Shown here piece after piece: positions 28,191 to 36,078 of a stretch of 64,000 nucleotides of DNA; the first letter of the stretch is position 1, and each line of letters opens with the position of its first letter. The translations under genes were made by a program, and so were the position numbers. Below the pieces are notes generated by a model. It was not told where the DNA came from. It made no database searches and worked only from the letters and a program-made list of their open reading frames with translations. This stretch comes from Thalassotalea litorea (GTDB lineage Bacteria > Pseudomonadota > Gammaproteobacteria > Enterobacterales > Alteromonadaceae): contig NZ_VCBC01000005.1 of assembly GCF_005843925.1 (NCBI RefSeq), positions 248,001 through 312,000 of the forward strand, in the 5' to 3' direction.

Positions 28191-28646
28191 CTAAAACTTG
28201 GCAATTAAGTTCGCTTTAGCCACATTGGCTATCGGCAACTCATAACTTTCACCATCCACTTCAACAATTAAGTTGTCGCTTTCTATCGCCTCAAGGATCC
28301 CCTTGAACTTACGGCGACCGTTTAATGGCATACCAAGTTTTACATCAACAGTTTCGCCAACTACTTCTTCGTAATGGGCTTTTTCAAATAATGGACGGTC
28401 AACTCCCGGAGATGACACTTCCAGGTTATATTCTGTACTAATGGGATCTTCAACATCCAAAATTGCACTCACCTGACGGCTTACTTCGGCACAATTATCG
28501 ACATTGACGCCATTTTCATGATCGATGTACAAACGCAATACTGAATGGTTGCCGGCACTAATGTATTCAATACCTAATAGCTCCATATCGGCCATTTCGA
28601 CCGCAGGACGTAACATTTCAGTAAGTTTTTGTTCAAAATTGCTCAA
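28191..28646 (-). CDS. rimP: Ribosome maturation factor RimP
   Basis: A 151-residue 30S assembly factor. The amino domain carries MELLGIEYISAGNHSVLRLY and DHENGVNVDNCAEVSRQVSA; the LEVSSPGVDRPLF motif is the family hallmark; the carboxyl SH3-like domain follows from about residue 90. The start codon is TTG, with GGAG eight bases upstream; the only nearby ATG is followed at once by a stop. It is the first gene of the rimP-nusA-infB operon. No initiator tRNA gene precedes it, unlike in E. coli. Confidence 0.96.
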   Translation of the reverse strand: MSNFEQKLTEMLRPAVEMADMELLGIEYISAGNHSVLRLYIDHENGVNVDNCAEVSRQVSAILDVEDPISTEYNLEVSSPGVDRPLFEKAHYEEVVGETVDVKLGMPLNGRRKFKGILEAIESDNLIVEVDGESYELPIANVAKANLIAKF

Positions 28647-28663
28647 TCACATTCTCCAAAAAC

Positions 28664-28683
28664 AAAAAAAGGGCATAAAGCCC
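28664..28683 (-). terminator. Terminator-like hairpin (possible attenuator) before rimP
   Basis: GGGC (28671-28674) pairs with GCCC (28680-28683) around a five-base loop; on the minus strand it is followed directly by seven T. It lies inside the presumed leader of the operon, about 30 bases after the likely transcription start and just before the rimP ribosome site. The stem is only four pairs, so efficiency is uncertain. Confidence 0.55.
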
Positions 28684-28717
28684 AGTAAAAAACACCAAAA
28701 GCTGAATCGTTTTTAAG

Positions 28718-28746
28718 TAAATATTGCCCTTTAACCTCACGGTCAG
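28718..28746 (-). promoter_or_regulatory. Probable promoter of the rimP-nusA-infB operon
   Basis: Read on the minus strand: -35 CTGACC (28746-28741), 17-base spacer, -10 TATTTA (28723-28718). It lies between the upstream terminator at 28781-28807 and the leader hairpin at 28664-28683. Transcription would begin near 28711. Confidence 0.55.
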
Positions 28747-28780
28747 GCGCGAATATTAAAACCGGCAAACAATAAAAACG

Positions 28781-28807
28781 AAAAAGCCCCAATTTACACG
28801 GGGCTTT
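28781..28807 (-). terminator. Intrinsic terminator upstream of the rimP operon
   Basis: AAAGCCCC (28783-28790) pairs perfectly with GGGGCTTT (28800-28807) around a nine-base loop, followed on the minus strand by five T. It ends transcripts arriving from the CBM9-like gene or from a small RNA in the intervening gap, and insulates the rimP operon. Confidence 0.9.
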
Positions 28808-29138
28808 GTACTGAACCCTTTGTGTTACTGAATTAGCGCACTAATTCAGTCCCGTAAACCACTAATGTATCTGCTTAGAGTCACAGTCAGATATCAGTTC
28901 ACGGCAAAGCTGGGGCAAATTATAAAGGCTGTTGACTAAGATCGCAATAAGAAATCTATAGCGCACCGCATCTTAGGTGAAAAACCATGTATTTTGCTGG
29001 GTGGAATCGAGATAAATAGCATCTCGAGGGTGAAGTTGAGATAAAAAGGCACCTCGAAGGTGGAGAAACAAAAAATCGAATTTCTTCCACCTGTGCCAGA
29101 CCCCCGCGTTATTCATGAAAAAGCATTCGCTTTTTCAC
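28808..29138. other. Geneless stretch with structured sequence and a 29-30-base tandem repeat
   Basis: No protein gene is seen in these 331 bases. Nearest the terminator is a perfect 9-bp inverted repeat, CTGAATTAG/CTAATTCAG (28828-28836 and 28841-28849, four-base loop). At 29001-29059 two imperfect copies of a 29-30-base unit stand in tandem, sharing GAGATAAA and CCTCGA/TCTCGA cores. The combination of hairpins plus a following terminator on the minus strand could be an untranslated RNA of about 150-250 bases, but no known RNA family was recognised. Confidence 0.4.
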
Positions 29139-29993
29139 TTAGTCGTGATCGCCTTTGAGCAAGGTGATTTCCGCAAACACACTGGCATTTTTGAAGCCTT
29201 GATTCATATCACCATCAACAGGTTCAATCGGATGCGAACCGATAAAGTGCTCACGGTGTTTAGAACCATCGTTATCACAGTACGCCAACATAAAACCCAT
29301 CTTTTTGCCGATAGTTAACGTCTTAGGTTGGTTTTTATCGGGATTTTTATAATCATAGCTGTCATCAAACACCAGAATTTTCGCTTCCCAGATCATTTTA
29401 TTTGGTTCATCGAGCTGGCGTTGCCACACAGATTGCACATGATGATTTAATAACAAAAAATTATTTTCATCTTCTTTTATCCGCGGTCCCATATCTGCGG
29501 ATTGGTTATCCAGGCTGACATGATAAGCAAAGGCATTAAAATTATGCGTATGGTCACCACCAGACGAATCTTCATCGATAAAAATTTCTAGCGCGTCGTC
29601 ATCCCAGTATCGATCTAAAGGGTTTGGATGTTGATCGAATAAAATGTCATCCACAATCTCAACAAGCAAATACAAGCCATCGGTTTGCCAAAGCAGCTTA
29701 TAACGGCCAGAAAAATCTTCCCGACTCGGTTTTTCTCCGACCCACACATGGTTAAGCAATTGCCAGTTACCTTGTTGCCAGGCGATATCGCTACTATTAC
29801 CATCGATAATAATATTGCTGTTTACTCTTGGCACCGTAAGCGTTGCTCGCTCTGGTTCTTCAACCGAGTCTGATGGCTCACTGGCAAGCGCAAAACCACT
29901 GTGAGTCGCCAATAACGCGCCAAACGCTAAGCAAGATGTGCCAAGACAAAATGTTTTTAACCATGATTTAGAATTTTTATTGACCTGACTCAA
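29139..29993 (-). CDS. Secreted CBM9-like carbohydrate-binding protein
   Basis: A 284-residue exported protein with a signal peptide (hydrophobic stretch 15-35, cleavage near ALA/SE at 37). The mature part is a family-9-type carbohydrate-binding (DOMON-like) beta-sandwich: IDGNSSDIAWQQGNW near the start, YKLLWQTDGLYLLVEIVDD, then DRYWDDDALEIFIDED and a carboxyl LTIGKKMGFMLAYCDNDG. It probably binds sugars at the cell surface or in the periplasm. It overlaps the GH94-gluconokinase gene by four bases and is the last gene of that operon, so it likely serves the same substrate. Confidence 0.85.
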   Translation of the reverse strand: MSQVNKNSKSWLKTFCLGTSCLAFGALLATHSGFALASEPSDSVEEPERATLTVPRVNSNIIIDGNSSDIAWQQGNWQLLNHVWVGEKPSREDFSGRYKLLWQTDGLYLLVEIVDDILFDQHPNPLDRYWDDDALEIFIDEDSSGGDHTHNFNAFAYHVSLDNQSADMGPRIKEDENNFLLLNHHVQSVWQRQLDEPNKMIWEAKILVFDDSYDYKNPDKNQPKTLTIGKKMGFMLAYCDNDGSKHREHFIGSHPIEPVDGDMNQGFKNASVFAEITLLKGDHD

Positions 29994-32900
29994 CCTTCAC
30001 CCTCACTATGCATAACAAAACTGATTTGCTCGACCATTTCCTGCAGGGATTGATTACCATCAATAATCACAATAGGTTCAGAAGATTTAATTTTTTCAAA
30101 ATCTTTAAACTGGCTCATCAGCAGTTTCTCTGAGAAAAAATGCTGTTTTCGCTGTACCAATCGTTTTTGCAGAACATCTTTGTCGACTTTCAAAAATACC
30201 GCCCTGACATTAAAGGGTAGCTCCTCAAAAGATTGCCGTTGTAACTTTCTCAACCCTGAATAAGCCAACACACAATTACGTTTACGCCGTGCCTGTGAGC
30301 GCAAATAACTTTGAATCGATTCAATCCAGGGTTTGCGAATTTCATCGGTTAATGGCAGTGCTTCGGCCATCATTTTCTTCGCTTCAGATGTATGGAAGCT
30401 ATCCGCGTCAATATACTTATATTCATAGTGACCGGAAAACTCTTCCGCCAGGGTCGATTTTCCAGATCCGCTGACACCCATCAAAATAAACAGATTCGGT
30501 AATTCAGGATCCAATGGTGGGTATTTTTTTAATGCGTTAGATTGCTTTTCAGACCAGGCAAGCGCTGCTTTTGATTGATGGGGTTTCATTGTTGCCAAAG
30601 CAACATGGCTATCAATTGCACTGTCACTTGTGCTGGCAACTGTATTATCAGTACTGGCAATGCCATCGGCCGATTGGACCGTCGCCACGGATTCTTCTGT
30701 GGCATTGGCGCTGGCTATATTCGCGGCACTTTTGTCTGAATCCAGCGGCATTTTAACCACCGGCTCCGGGACAGGTAAATACAGCTTCACTTGCAATTGA
30801 TATTCCGTATCCTGTTGCAGGCCCTTCACAATATTGCCTTCTACAACTTTGCCATCCAGGATTAATTGCATCGGTTTATTCGCCGGCTCCTGCGTATAGT
30901 CAATACGAATCGTCGCACCACGGAATCTACGAATGACCGAAACAGATTTCCAATCGGTCGGTATTTTCGGGGATACGAGTAACCCTTCTTTATGACCTTT
31001 AAGCCCAAACAATTCTTCAATAATACAGCGATAATACCAGGCGATGGTGCCGGTATTGATCAACTGACTGGAACGTCCTGCATACGCTTCAAGATTATCA
31101 ACCTTGCCTCGATAGTAATTCGGAATAAAATTACCCAGTTGCTGACGACTTTCATTGTCATGACTCAAACTCAACATCTGTTTTAAGCCGCTAAATGCCA
31201 GATCACCTTGATTTTGTTGATAAAGGCCGTAAATATAAAAAATACTGGCGTGGTTATATACCGAACCATTTTCCGCACAACCTGGGAATTTCTGAGTCAA
31301 ACGCCCAACGTCTTCACGCATATGCGTATACGCAGGGGCCAGCATCATAGTGCCAAAAGGGGTTAATAGATGGCCTTCAATGGCCGCTAGAGAGTCGCGA
31401 AACTGGTTATCATCCACAGCGCCGGCAAGCCAAGCCCAGGATTGTGGATTTAAGAAAATTTTTCCTTCTTCATCCTCACTAACGCCAAATGGTTTACCCG
31501 CATCAGTAATGCCTCGGCTATACCATTGACCATCCCAGCAATGTTGATTTACCGCTTCGTTAATTGTCACCGATAAGGCGGCGAACTGGTGCGCTTTTTC
31601 TGGATCGAAGTCTTCGATTAGCTTTGCCGTAATTTGCAATGCCCAAGACGTAGCCAGACTCAGCCAGGTAGAGATGCCTTTGCCTTCAGGTCCCGCCATA
31701 TTTAGTGGATCGCACCAATCACCTAAACCTATCAAGGACAATTTACGTTGATCAAGATTCGAGATTAAATATTCCATCGCCCGTTGCAAATGCTGGGCAA
31801 CCGTTACAGACTCTTCGCCATCGGCAAATGGCACTTTATGTTCAAGAATGGCGTAGTCATTATGTTCGTCCAGATAGGCTTGTAATGTTATCGGTAGCCA
31901 GACATTGATATCTTGATGGGGAACCTGATTAATGTATTTAAGCTCGGCACTTTCATTGAGTAAAATACCATCCGGCAGAGCGCCATTACGGGTTTGTTGA
32001 GATAATGCCAACAAAATACGGTCGCGCACGGTTTTTTGATCGAGGAAACCGACCCCAATCAAATCTTGCAGAAAATTACGCGTTTGCGGATCAGTGGTCA
32101 GCCTCTGTAGCTGTCGATGATAATCCATTTGCTTGGGTAGCCAGGTCGAAACAAACTCATCAAATTCACTATCACCTGTACTAATTTGAATTGGCGCATT
32201 TTTAATGCGAGCCGATCGGCAATTAACACTAACCAGTTTCTCCAGGCTAGAGTCATCGGCAAAGTAAAACTGTTTGATGTCTTTTACTTGCGCTTTGTCT
32301 TTGGCAAGACCAAACAAGACTGGCAACTGATATTGTTGCTTCGGCCCTAAGTTTACCTGATGTTGTTGAACCGCGATTGGCGTTTCGTATTGTGCCTGCT
32401 CACAGCCCAAGTGTTCACTTGTTACACCGTCTGGGTTATGGATACCGCCCTCACCTTCAAATTCACTTAGGTTGGCGCTCCAACTCTGTGGTTGGCGATC
32501 GCTAAACATAAAGCAGGTATTAGCAAGTGCTTTGACTTTATCGTAATCCGCAAGCTTTTGATAAGGCCGGATCGACGTTGCAATTATCGCGTCCAAATCC
32601 GCATCAAAATGTGCCGATTGATTCATCCACGAGTGATAGCCGATACTAAATGCCGGATAAACGCTGAGCTTACGTTCTTTGTCCGAAAGATTCTCAATAT
32701 TAAGTTGCCATACTTCAACGGCCAGTTCACTGTCCAGCGTCACTTTTAAATGACAATTAAGCTGCATGTATTGCACCTGCCACTCAATACAGTCCACGCC
32801 TACGGTAAACTTAAACTCTACATTTTTTTGACGAACCGGCTCATAAGGCAATGAAAATATTTCGTTGCTCGTTTCATCTTTAATGTAGAAAAATCGCCCT

Positions 32901-33148
32901 GGGTGATGGGCGAAATGCTGTTTTTCCGGCTGAATAAATGTCGTCGCCTCCAATACCGGAGACGAGGAATAACTGCTTGGCTCCGGTTGCATAACAATGG
33001 CATTAGCAAAACCGCGACAATTAACTTGTAACATGGTACTTGGATTGTATAAATAACCGCTAGCACCAGGAATTCGTGTGGGGGACGTTAAGTGTAATTG
33101 ATGCATATCACTGTCGATGTGATAGCAAGGGTGATCATCTTGACCCAT
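29990..33148 (-). CDS. GH94 phosphorylase (cellobionic acid type) fused to gluconokinase
   Basis: A 1052-residue cytoplasmic fusion. Residues about 30-795 are a GH94 phosphorylase: amino beta-sandwich, (alpha/alpha)6 barrel and carboxyl jelly roll. The catalytic DWCD motif is at 477-480, followed by PLNMAGPEGKG. R616 and K620, four residues apart, sit where cellobionic acid phosphorylases bind the carboxylate of gluconate (in the Saccharophagus enzyme I recall Arg609 and Lys613). A Ser/Ala/Thr-rich linker (about 803-880) leads to a gluconokinase domain with Walker A GVSGSGKS (891-898), YIDADSFH and KRLVQRKQHFF. Predicted reactions: cellobionate + Pi to glucose 1-phosphate + gluconate, then gluconate to 6-phosphogluconate. 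The start overlaps the symporter gene; AAAGGAA lies upstream. GH94 and kinase families are sure; cellobionate specificity is inferred. Confidence 0.88.
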   Translation of the reverse strand: MGQDDHPCYHIDSDMHQLHLTSPTRIPGASGYLYNPSTMLQVNCRGFANAIVMQPEPSSYSSSPVLEATTFIQPEKQHFAHHPGRFFYIKDETSNEIFSLPYEPVRQKNVEFKFTVGVDCIEWQVQYMQLNCHLKVTLDSELAVEVWQLNIENLSDKERKLSVYPAFSIGYHSWMNQSAHFDADLDAIIATSIRPYQKLADYDKVKALANTCFMFSDRQPQSWSANLSEFEGEGGIHNPDGVTSEHLGCEQAQYETPIAVQQHQVNLGPKQQYQLPVLFGLAKDKAQVKDIKQFYFADDSSLEKLVSVNCRSARIKNAPIQISTGDSEFDEFVSTWLPKQMDYHRQLQRLTTDPQTRNFLQDLIGVGFLDQKTVRDRILLALSQQTRNGALPDGILLNESAELKYINQVPHQDINVWLPITLQAYLDEHNDYAILEHKVPFADGEESVTVAQHLQRAMEYLISNLDQRKLSLIGLGDWCDPLNMAGPEGKGISTWLSLATSWALQITAKLIEDFDPEKAHQFAALSVTINEAVNQHCWDGQWYSRGITDAGKPFGVSEDEEGKIFLNPQSWAWLAGAVDDNQFRDSLAAIEGHLLTPFGTMMLAPAYTHMREDVGRLTQKFPGCAENGSVYNHASIFYIYGLYQQNQGDLAFSGLKQMLSLSHDNESRQQLGNFIPNYYRGKVDNLEAYAGRSSQLINTGTIAWYYRCIIEELFGLKGHKEGLLVSPKIPTDWKSVSVIRRFRGATIRIDYTQEPANKPMQLILDGKVVEGNIVKGLQQDTEYQLQVKLYLPVPEPVVKMPLDSDKSAANIASANATEESVATVQSADGIASTDNTVASTSDSAIDSHVALATMKPHQSKAALAWSEKQSNALKKYPPLDPELPNLFILMGVSGSGKSTLAEEFSGHYEYKYIDADSFHTSEAKKMMAEALPLTDEIRKPWIESIQSYLRSQARRKRNCVLAYSGLRKLQRQSFEELPFNVRAVFLKVDKDVLQKRLVQRKQHFFSEKLLMSQFKDFEKIKSSEPIVIIDGNQSLQEMVEQISFVMHSEGEG

Positions 33149-34508
33149 GGTTCAATAGTTCCTTTCGTTTTAACGTCAAATCCTGTTGGATAGATTGTAA
33201 CGTATTGGCATTTAACGGATAAAAGTAGATAACCAATACAGACAGCAAAGCAAACGCAGCGGGCAAAAGACTCATAAGAAGTACAATGCCCAGTTCCGAA
33301 CCTGCCGATTGCTGCTGATTTGCCTGATAGCCGAGAGAGCCTAAAAGCCATCCCATTACACCACCGGCAAGTGCGCCGCCTAATTTTTGCGAGAACGCTG
33401 CGGCAGAAAATATCATAGCTGTCGCCCTTCTTCCATATTTCCATTCGGAAAAATCCGCGGTATCGGCATACATAGAAAAAACCAACGGTGATTTCGGCCC
33501 TAAGCAAAGCCCGATCAAAAACTGCAACCCGAAGATAAGTAACAAGTTTTCCCGTGGAACAAAATAAAATAGAGTCGAGAAGACGACCACCAGCATCATC
33601 AACACCAAGAGCAACTGTCGCTTATCTAAAAGGCGAGTAAGTAATGGAGTTATGGCCGCTCCAATGGCTAAAGAAATCATATAAAGCAGAGTAAATTGTC
33701 CGATGAGATCTTCCCGGCCAACATAATATTTAAAATAAAATGTTCCAGAACTGCCGCGCAGCGTGATCGTCATCATGATAATCAATGCCAATGAGAACAA
33801 TACAAGCCAGGGTTTATTGTGTAAAAGATCCTGGATATCTTGTTTCACCGACACCGGCTCTGAGTTCAACGATTGAACCCGCTCTTTGGTGCTCAAAAAG
33901 CTGATCACAAACAAACCCGCACTGATCAGGCCGTAAACAAACATCGTAAGCTGCCAACCTAATTTTTCGTCTTCACCACCTAATACATTCACCAATTCAG
34001 GGGTAAAATAGGCAACGACTGAGCCCCCGGTAAACGCACCGATAAAGCGAAAGCTGGTCAGTTTGGTTCGTTGTTGAGAGTCTGAAGTAATGACGCCGAG
34101 AAGTGCACCATAGGGAACATTAATAAAGGTATACGCCAACATCATAAAAATATACGTGCCGTATGCCCACAATAACTTGCCAGAGTCTCCTGTATCCGGG
34201 ACGGTAAACGTGAGTACCCCGGCAGCGATCATCGGAATTATCCCCCACAATAAATAAGGGCGGAATTTTCCATAACGCGTTTGGGTACGGTCACTGAGTG
34301 CGCCCATTAAGGGATCGGAAAAGGCATCAATAATACGAGTGACTAACATCATCGTGCCAACGGCAACCGCGGGAAGACCAAATACATCGGTATAAAAGAT
34401 AAACAAGAATACATCGAATACTCGCCAGTAAAAATTACTGGCGACATCACCACAGGCATAGCCTATGCATTCCTTGGTAGATAATTTACTGTTTGCGTCC
34501 TGAACCAT
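33135..34508 (-). CDS. GPH family sugar:cation symporter
   Basis: A 457-residue inner-membrane carrier with twelve hydrophobic segments, of the glycoside-pentoside-hexuronide (melibiose permease) family. The start KECIGYACGDVASNFYW, the cytoplasmic signature DAFSDPLMGALSDRTQTRYG (about residues 61-80) and FRPYLLWG after it are diagnostic. The family co-transports oligosaccharides, glycosides or uronides with Na+ or H+. It is the first gene of the operon with the GH94-gluconokinase fusion and the CBM9-like gene (14-base overlap with the fusion), so it should import that enzyme's substrate, by inference cellobionate or a related disaccharide acid. Confidence 0.92.
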   Translation of the reverse strand: MVQDANSKLSTKECIGYACGDVASNFYWRVFDVFLFIFYTDVFGLPAVAVGTMMLVTRIIDAFSDPLMGALSDRTQTRYGKFRPYLLWGIIPMIAAGVLTFTVPDTGDSGKLLWAYGTYIFMMLAYTFINVPYGALLGVITSDSQQRTKLTSFRFIGAFTGGSVVAYFTPELVNVLGGEDEKLGWQLTMFVYGLISAGLFVISFLSTKERVQSLNSEPVSVKQDIQDLLHNKPWLVLFSLALIIMMTITLRGSSGTFYFKYYVGREDLIGQFTLLYMISLAIGAAITPLLTRLLDKRQLLLVLMMLVVVFSTLFYFVPRENLLLIFGLQFLIGLCLGPKSPLVFSMYADTADFSEWKYGRRATAMIFSAAAFSQKLGGALAGGVMGWLLGSLGYQANQQQSAGSELGIVLLMSLLPAAFALLSVLVIYFYPLNANTLQSIQQDLTLKRKELLNHGSR

Positions 34509-35008
34509 AAAACTAAGCCATCCTGGTCATTTTTTAACCTAGTTGACATTAATTTTAATCATCTGTCCAGAACTATATCTCCCCGATAAGCAGGTACGAG
34601 GAGATAAAAAATTGACCGCAATAACATTCTCAGAGCAACACAATTAACATGACAGTTACAGCCAGACGCAACGCAATATCGTGAGATAGTTCTATATAAG
34701 TGGAGACTAAATCAAAATTTTTCTGCAACTAGACTGTCCAGAGGCCGCATTTAATAAAGAGAAAATGCAAAATCCTCAATTAAATTGTATTGAATGTAAA
34801 AGTTTTTTCCCTAAACCGAAAAGATGTGTTAAGATGCTCTCGCCTTCTGAAGGTACTATAGTTATTTGTTACAAGCTTTGATCCAATTTTTGTTTATCTT
34901 CTAGATATCCATGCAAGATTTTGTTTTTTATAGCCACGTCCAATAGTTAGTTCCTCTCGGCAATACACGTTGCGTATGCAACACAATTTAATTTTTTAAG
35001 GAATATTT
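34509..35008. other. Divergent regulatory region between the symporter and cold-shock genes
   Basis: This 500-base AT-rich gap must hold the promoter of the GH94 operon (minus) and that of the cold-shock gene (plus), the latter with a long 5' leader as usual for csp genes. The octamer TGTCCAGA occurs at 34563-34570 and again near 34736. AGAACTATATCTCC (34569-34582) is partly mirrored by GAGATAGTTCT (from 34683). In the leader, GTTGC/GCAAC (34969-34982) forms a hairpin just before the ribosome site. No gene is seen. Confidence 0.5.
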
Positions 35009-35212
35009 ATGTCTACTGGTACCGTTAAGTGGTTCAATGAAGATAAAGGTTTTGGTTTCATCACTCAGGACGACGGTGGCAAAGATGTATTCGTACATTT
35101 TCGTGCTATCGCTTCTGAAGGTTTTAAAACTCTAGCAGAAGGTCAAAAAGTTAAGTTTGACCTAGAGCAAGGCCAAAAAGGTCCTCAAGCTGCAAACGTT
35201 ACTGTTATCTAA
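35009..35212 (+). CDS. Cold-shock domain protein (CspA family)
   Basis: A 67-residue single cold-shock domain that binds single-stranded RNA/DNA and acts as an RNA chaperone. The RNP1 motif KGFGFITQ and the RNP2 motif DVFVHF are intact, and the length is exactly that of the family. AAGGAA is nine bases before the ATG. A long AT-rich leader with a small hairpin near the ribosome site precedes it, consistent with cold-inducible post-transcriptional control, and a hairpin terminator follows. Which csp paralogue this is cannot be said. Confidence 0.96.
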   Translation: MSTGTVKWFNEDKGFGFITQDDGGKDVFVHFRAIASEGFKTLAEGQKVKFDLEQGQKGPQAANVTVI

Positions 35213-35247
35213 GTAACGGGACTGAATACTCTTCAGTCGCTTGAATT

Positions 35248-35273
35248 AAGGTCAGAGTTCGCTCTGGCCTTTT
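35248..35273 (+). terminator. Intrinsic terminator of the cold-shock gene
   Basis: AAGGTCAGAG (35248-35257) pairs with CTCTGGCCTT (35262-35271) with one G-T wobble around a TTCG tetraloop, followed by T residues. It lies 36 bases past the stop of the cold-shock gene. Confidence 0.88.
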
Positions 35274-35401
35274 GATTTATCCTACTCCCTGATTTCTTGT
35301 CGCATTATCCTCTCCCCCTTTATACAAGAATCCAACTGTTCGATCTTTCAATTACCCTAACATTTACTCTGATTTTGTTCTAAATGTGTTTTAAATGCGC
35401 T

Positions 35402-35435
35402 CTGCAATAAAACTGTCATATTTCGCAGTTAACAT
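35402..35435 (+). promoter_or_regulatory. Candidate Pho box and PhoB-dependent promoter
   Basis: CTGCAAT-AAAA-CTGTCAT (35402-35419) matches the tandem PhoB recognition pattern: the second heptamer is perfect and the first has two changes, with the correct four-base spacer. Ten bases later TAACAT (35430-35435) is placed like the -10 element of PhoB-activated promoters, with no separate -35. It would drive the 55-codon gene at 35516, leaving a leader of about 75 bases. Confidence 0.6.
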
Positions 35436-35515
35436 TGAGTCAATTAAGCATTTATCAATTAACAAACTAAACTAAAGAGAAATAAATATTAAAATAAATA
35501 AAAAAGAGGACAATT

Positions 35516-35683
35516 ATGTCGTATCAATATAACGGGCAAGAATTACACGTAGCCCCACCGGTAGAAAATGTATCGGTAAACAACAACAAAGTTATTTTTA
35601 CTGACCACAACGGCGCTAAAGCGCTAAAACTCAACAGCTCTGTCGACACTCATAAATTTCTCGACTGGTTGCTAAACAGCTAA
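35516..35683 (+). CDS. Small protein of 55 residues, possibly phosphate-regulated
   Basis: A 55-residue soluble protein, starting MSYQYNGQEL and ending FLDWLLNS. It has excellent translation signals: AGAGGA seven bases before the ATG. Two predicted beta strands (NNKVIFTDHNG, KALKLNS) are followed by an amphipathic helix. I recognise no family. It stands alone, 300 bases after the cold-shock gene, behind a Pho-box-like promoter, which suggests induction by phosphate starvation. Confidence 0.65.
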   Translation: MSYQYNGQELHVAPPVENVSVNNNKVIFTDHNGAKALKLNSSVDTHKFLDWLLNS

Positions 35684-35850
35684 TCACGACTTCGTTCGTA
35701 ACCTCGCTTTGCCGGAAATTGTGTTCCATACCACAACTTCCCCAAAGCAAGTCACATCACCTTCATCTTTCTCTTAACGCCAATCTTTACAATTACCTGT
35801 ATATCACTTCCATCGTAATCAATTAACAAAAGCTTTCCATACCGTGTTAC

Positions 35851-36078
35851 GTGAGGGAATATTTGCGCGAATTGAGAATCACTCAGTTACCAATGCGCAG
35901 TCAAACCATTAGCTTCATGTATCGCCCTGCTAACCAACAAGATAAGCGGTATTTCCAGGCGATTACTGCTGCCCTTATGGGTATCCCTGCCCCCAAAAAC
36001 GAATATGCGCGAATCCAGACCGTTTTTATCGAACAACATTTACTTAAACAATTGCCACAAACTTTGCTAATCGCTTAA
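35851..36078 (+). CDS. Small hypothetical protein
   Basis: A 75-codon frame beginning with GTG; an in-frame TTG twelve bases later is better placed after GAGGGA, and an ATG lies 42 bases in. The product is basic and soluble with no recognised family. It converges on and overlaps by four bases the end of the outer-membrane barrel gene. It may be real because the region otherwise holds no gene, but evidence is thin. Confidence 0.35.
   Translation: MREYLRELRITQLPMRSQTISFMYRPANQQDKRYFQAITAALMGIPAPKNEYARIQTVFIEQHLLKQLPQTLLIA

Noticed and set aside
28811..28920. Possible tRNA gene ahead of rimP, where E. coli has an initiator tRNA
   Set aside because: No T-loop consensus or acceptor pairing on either strand.
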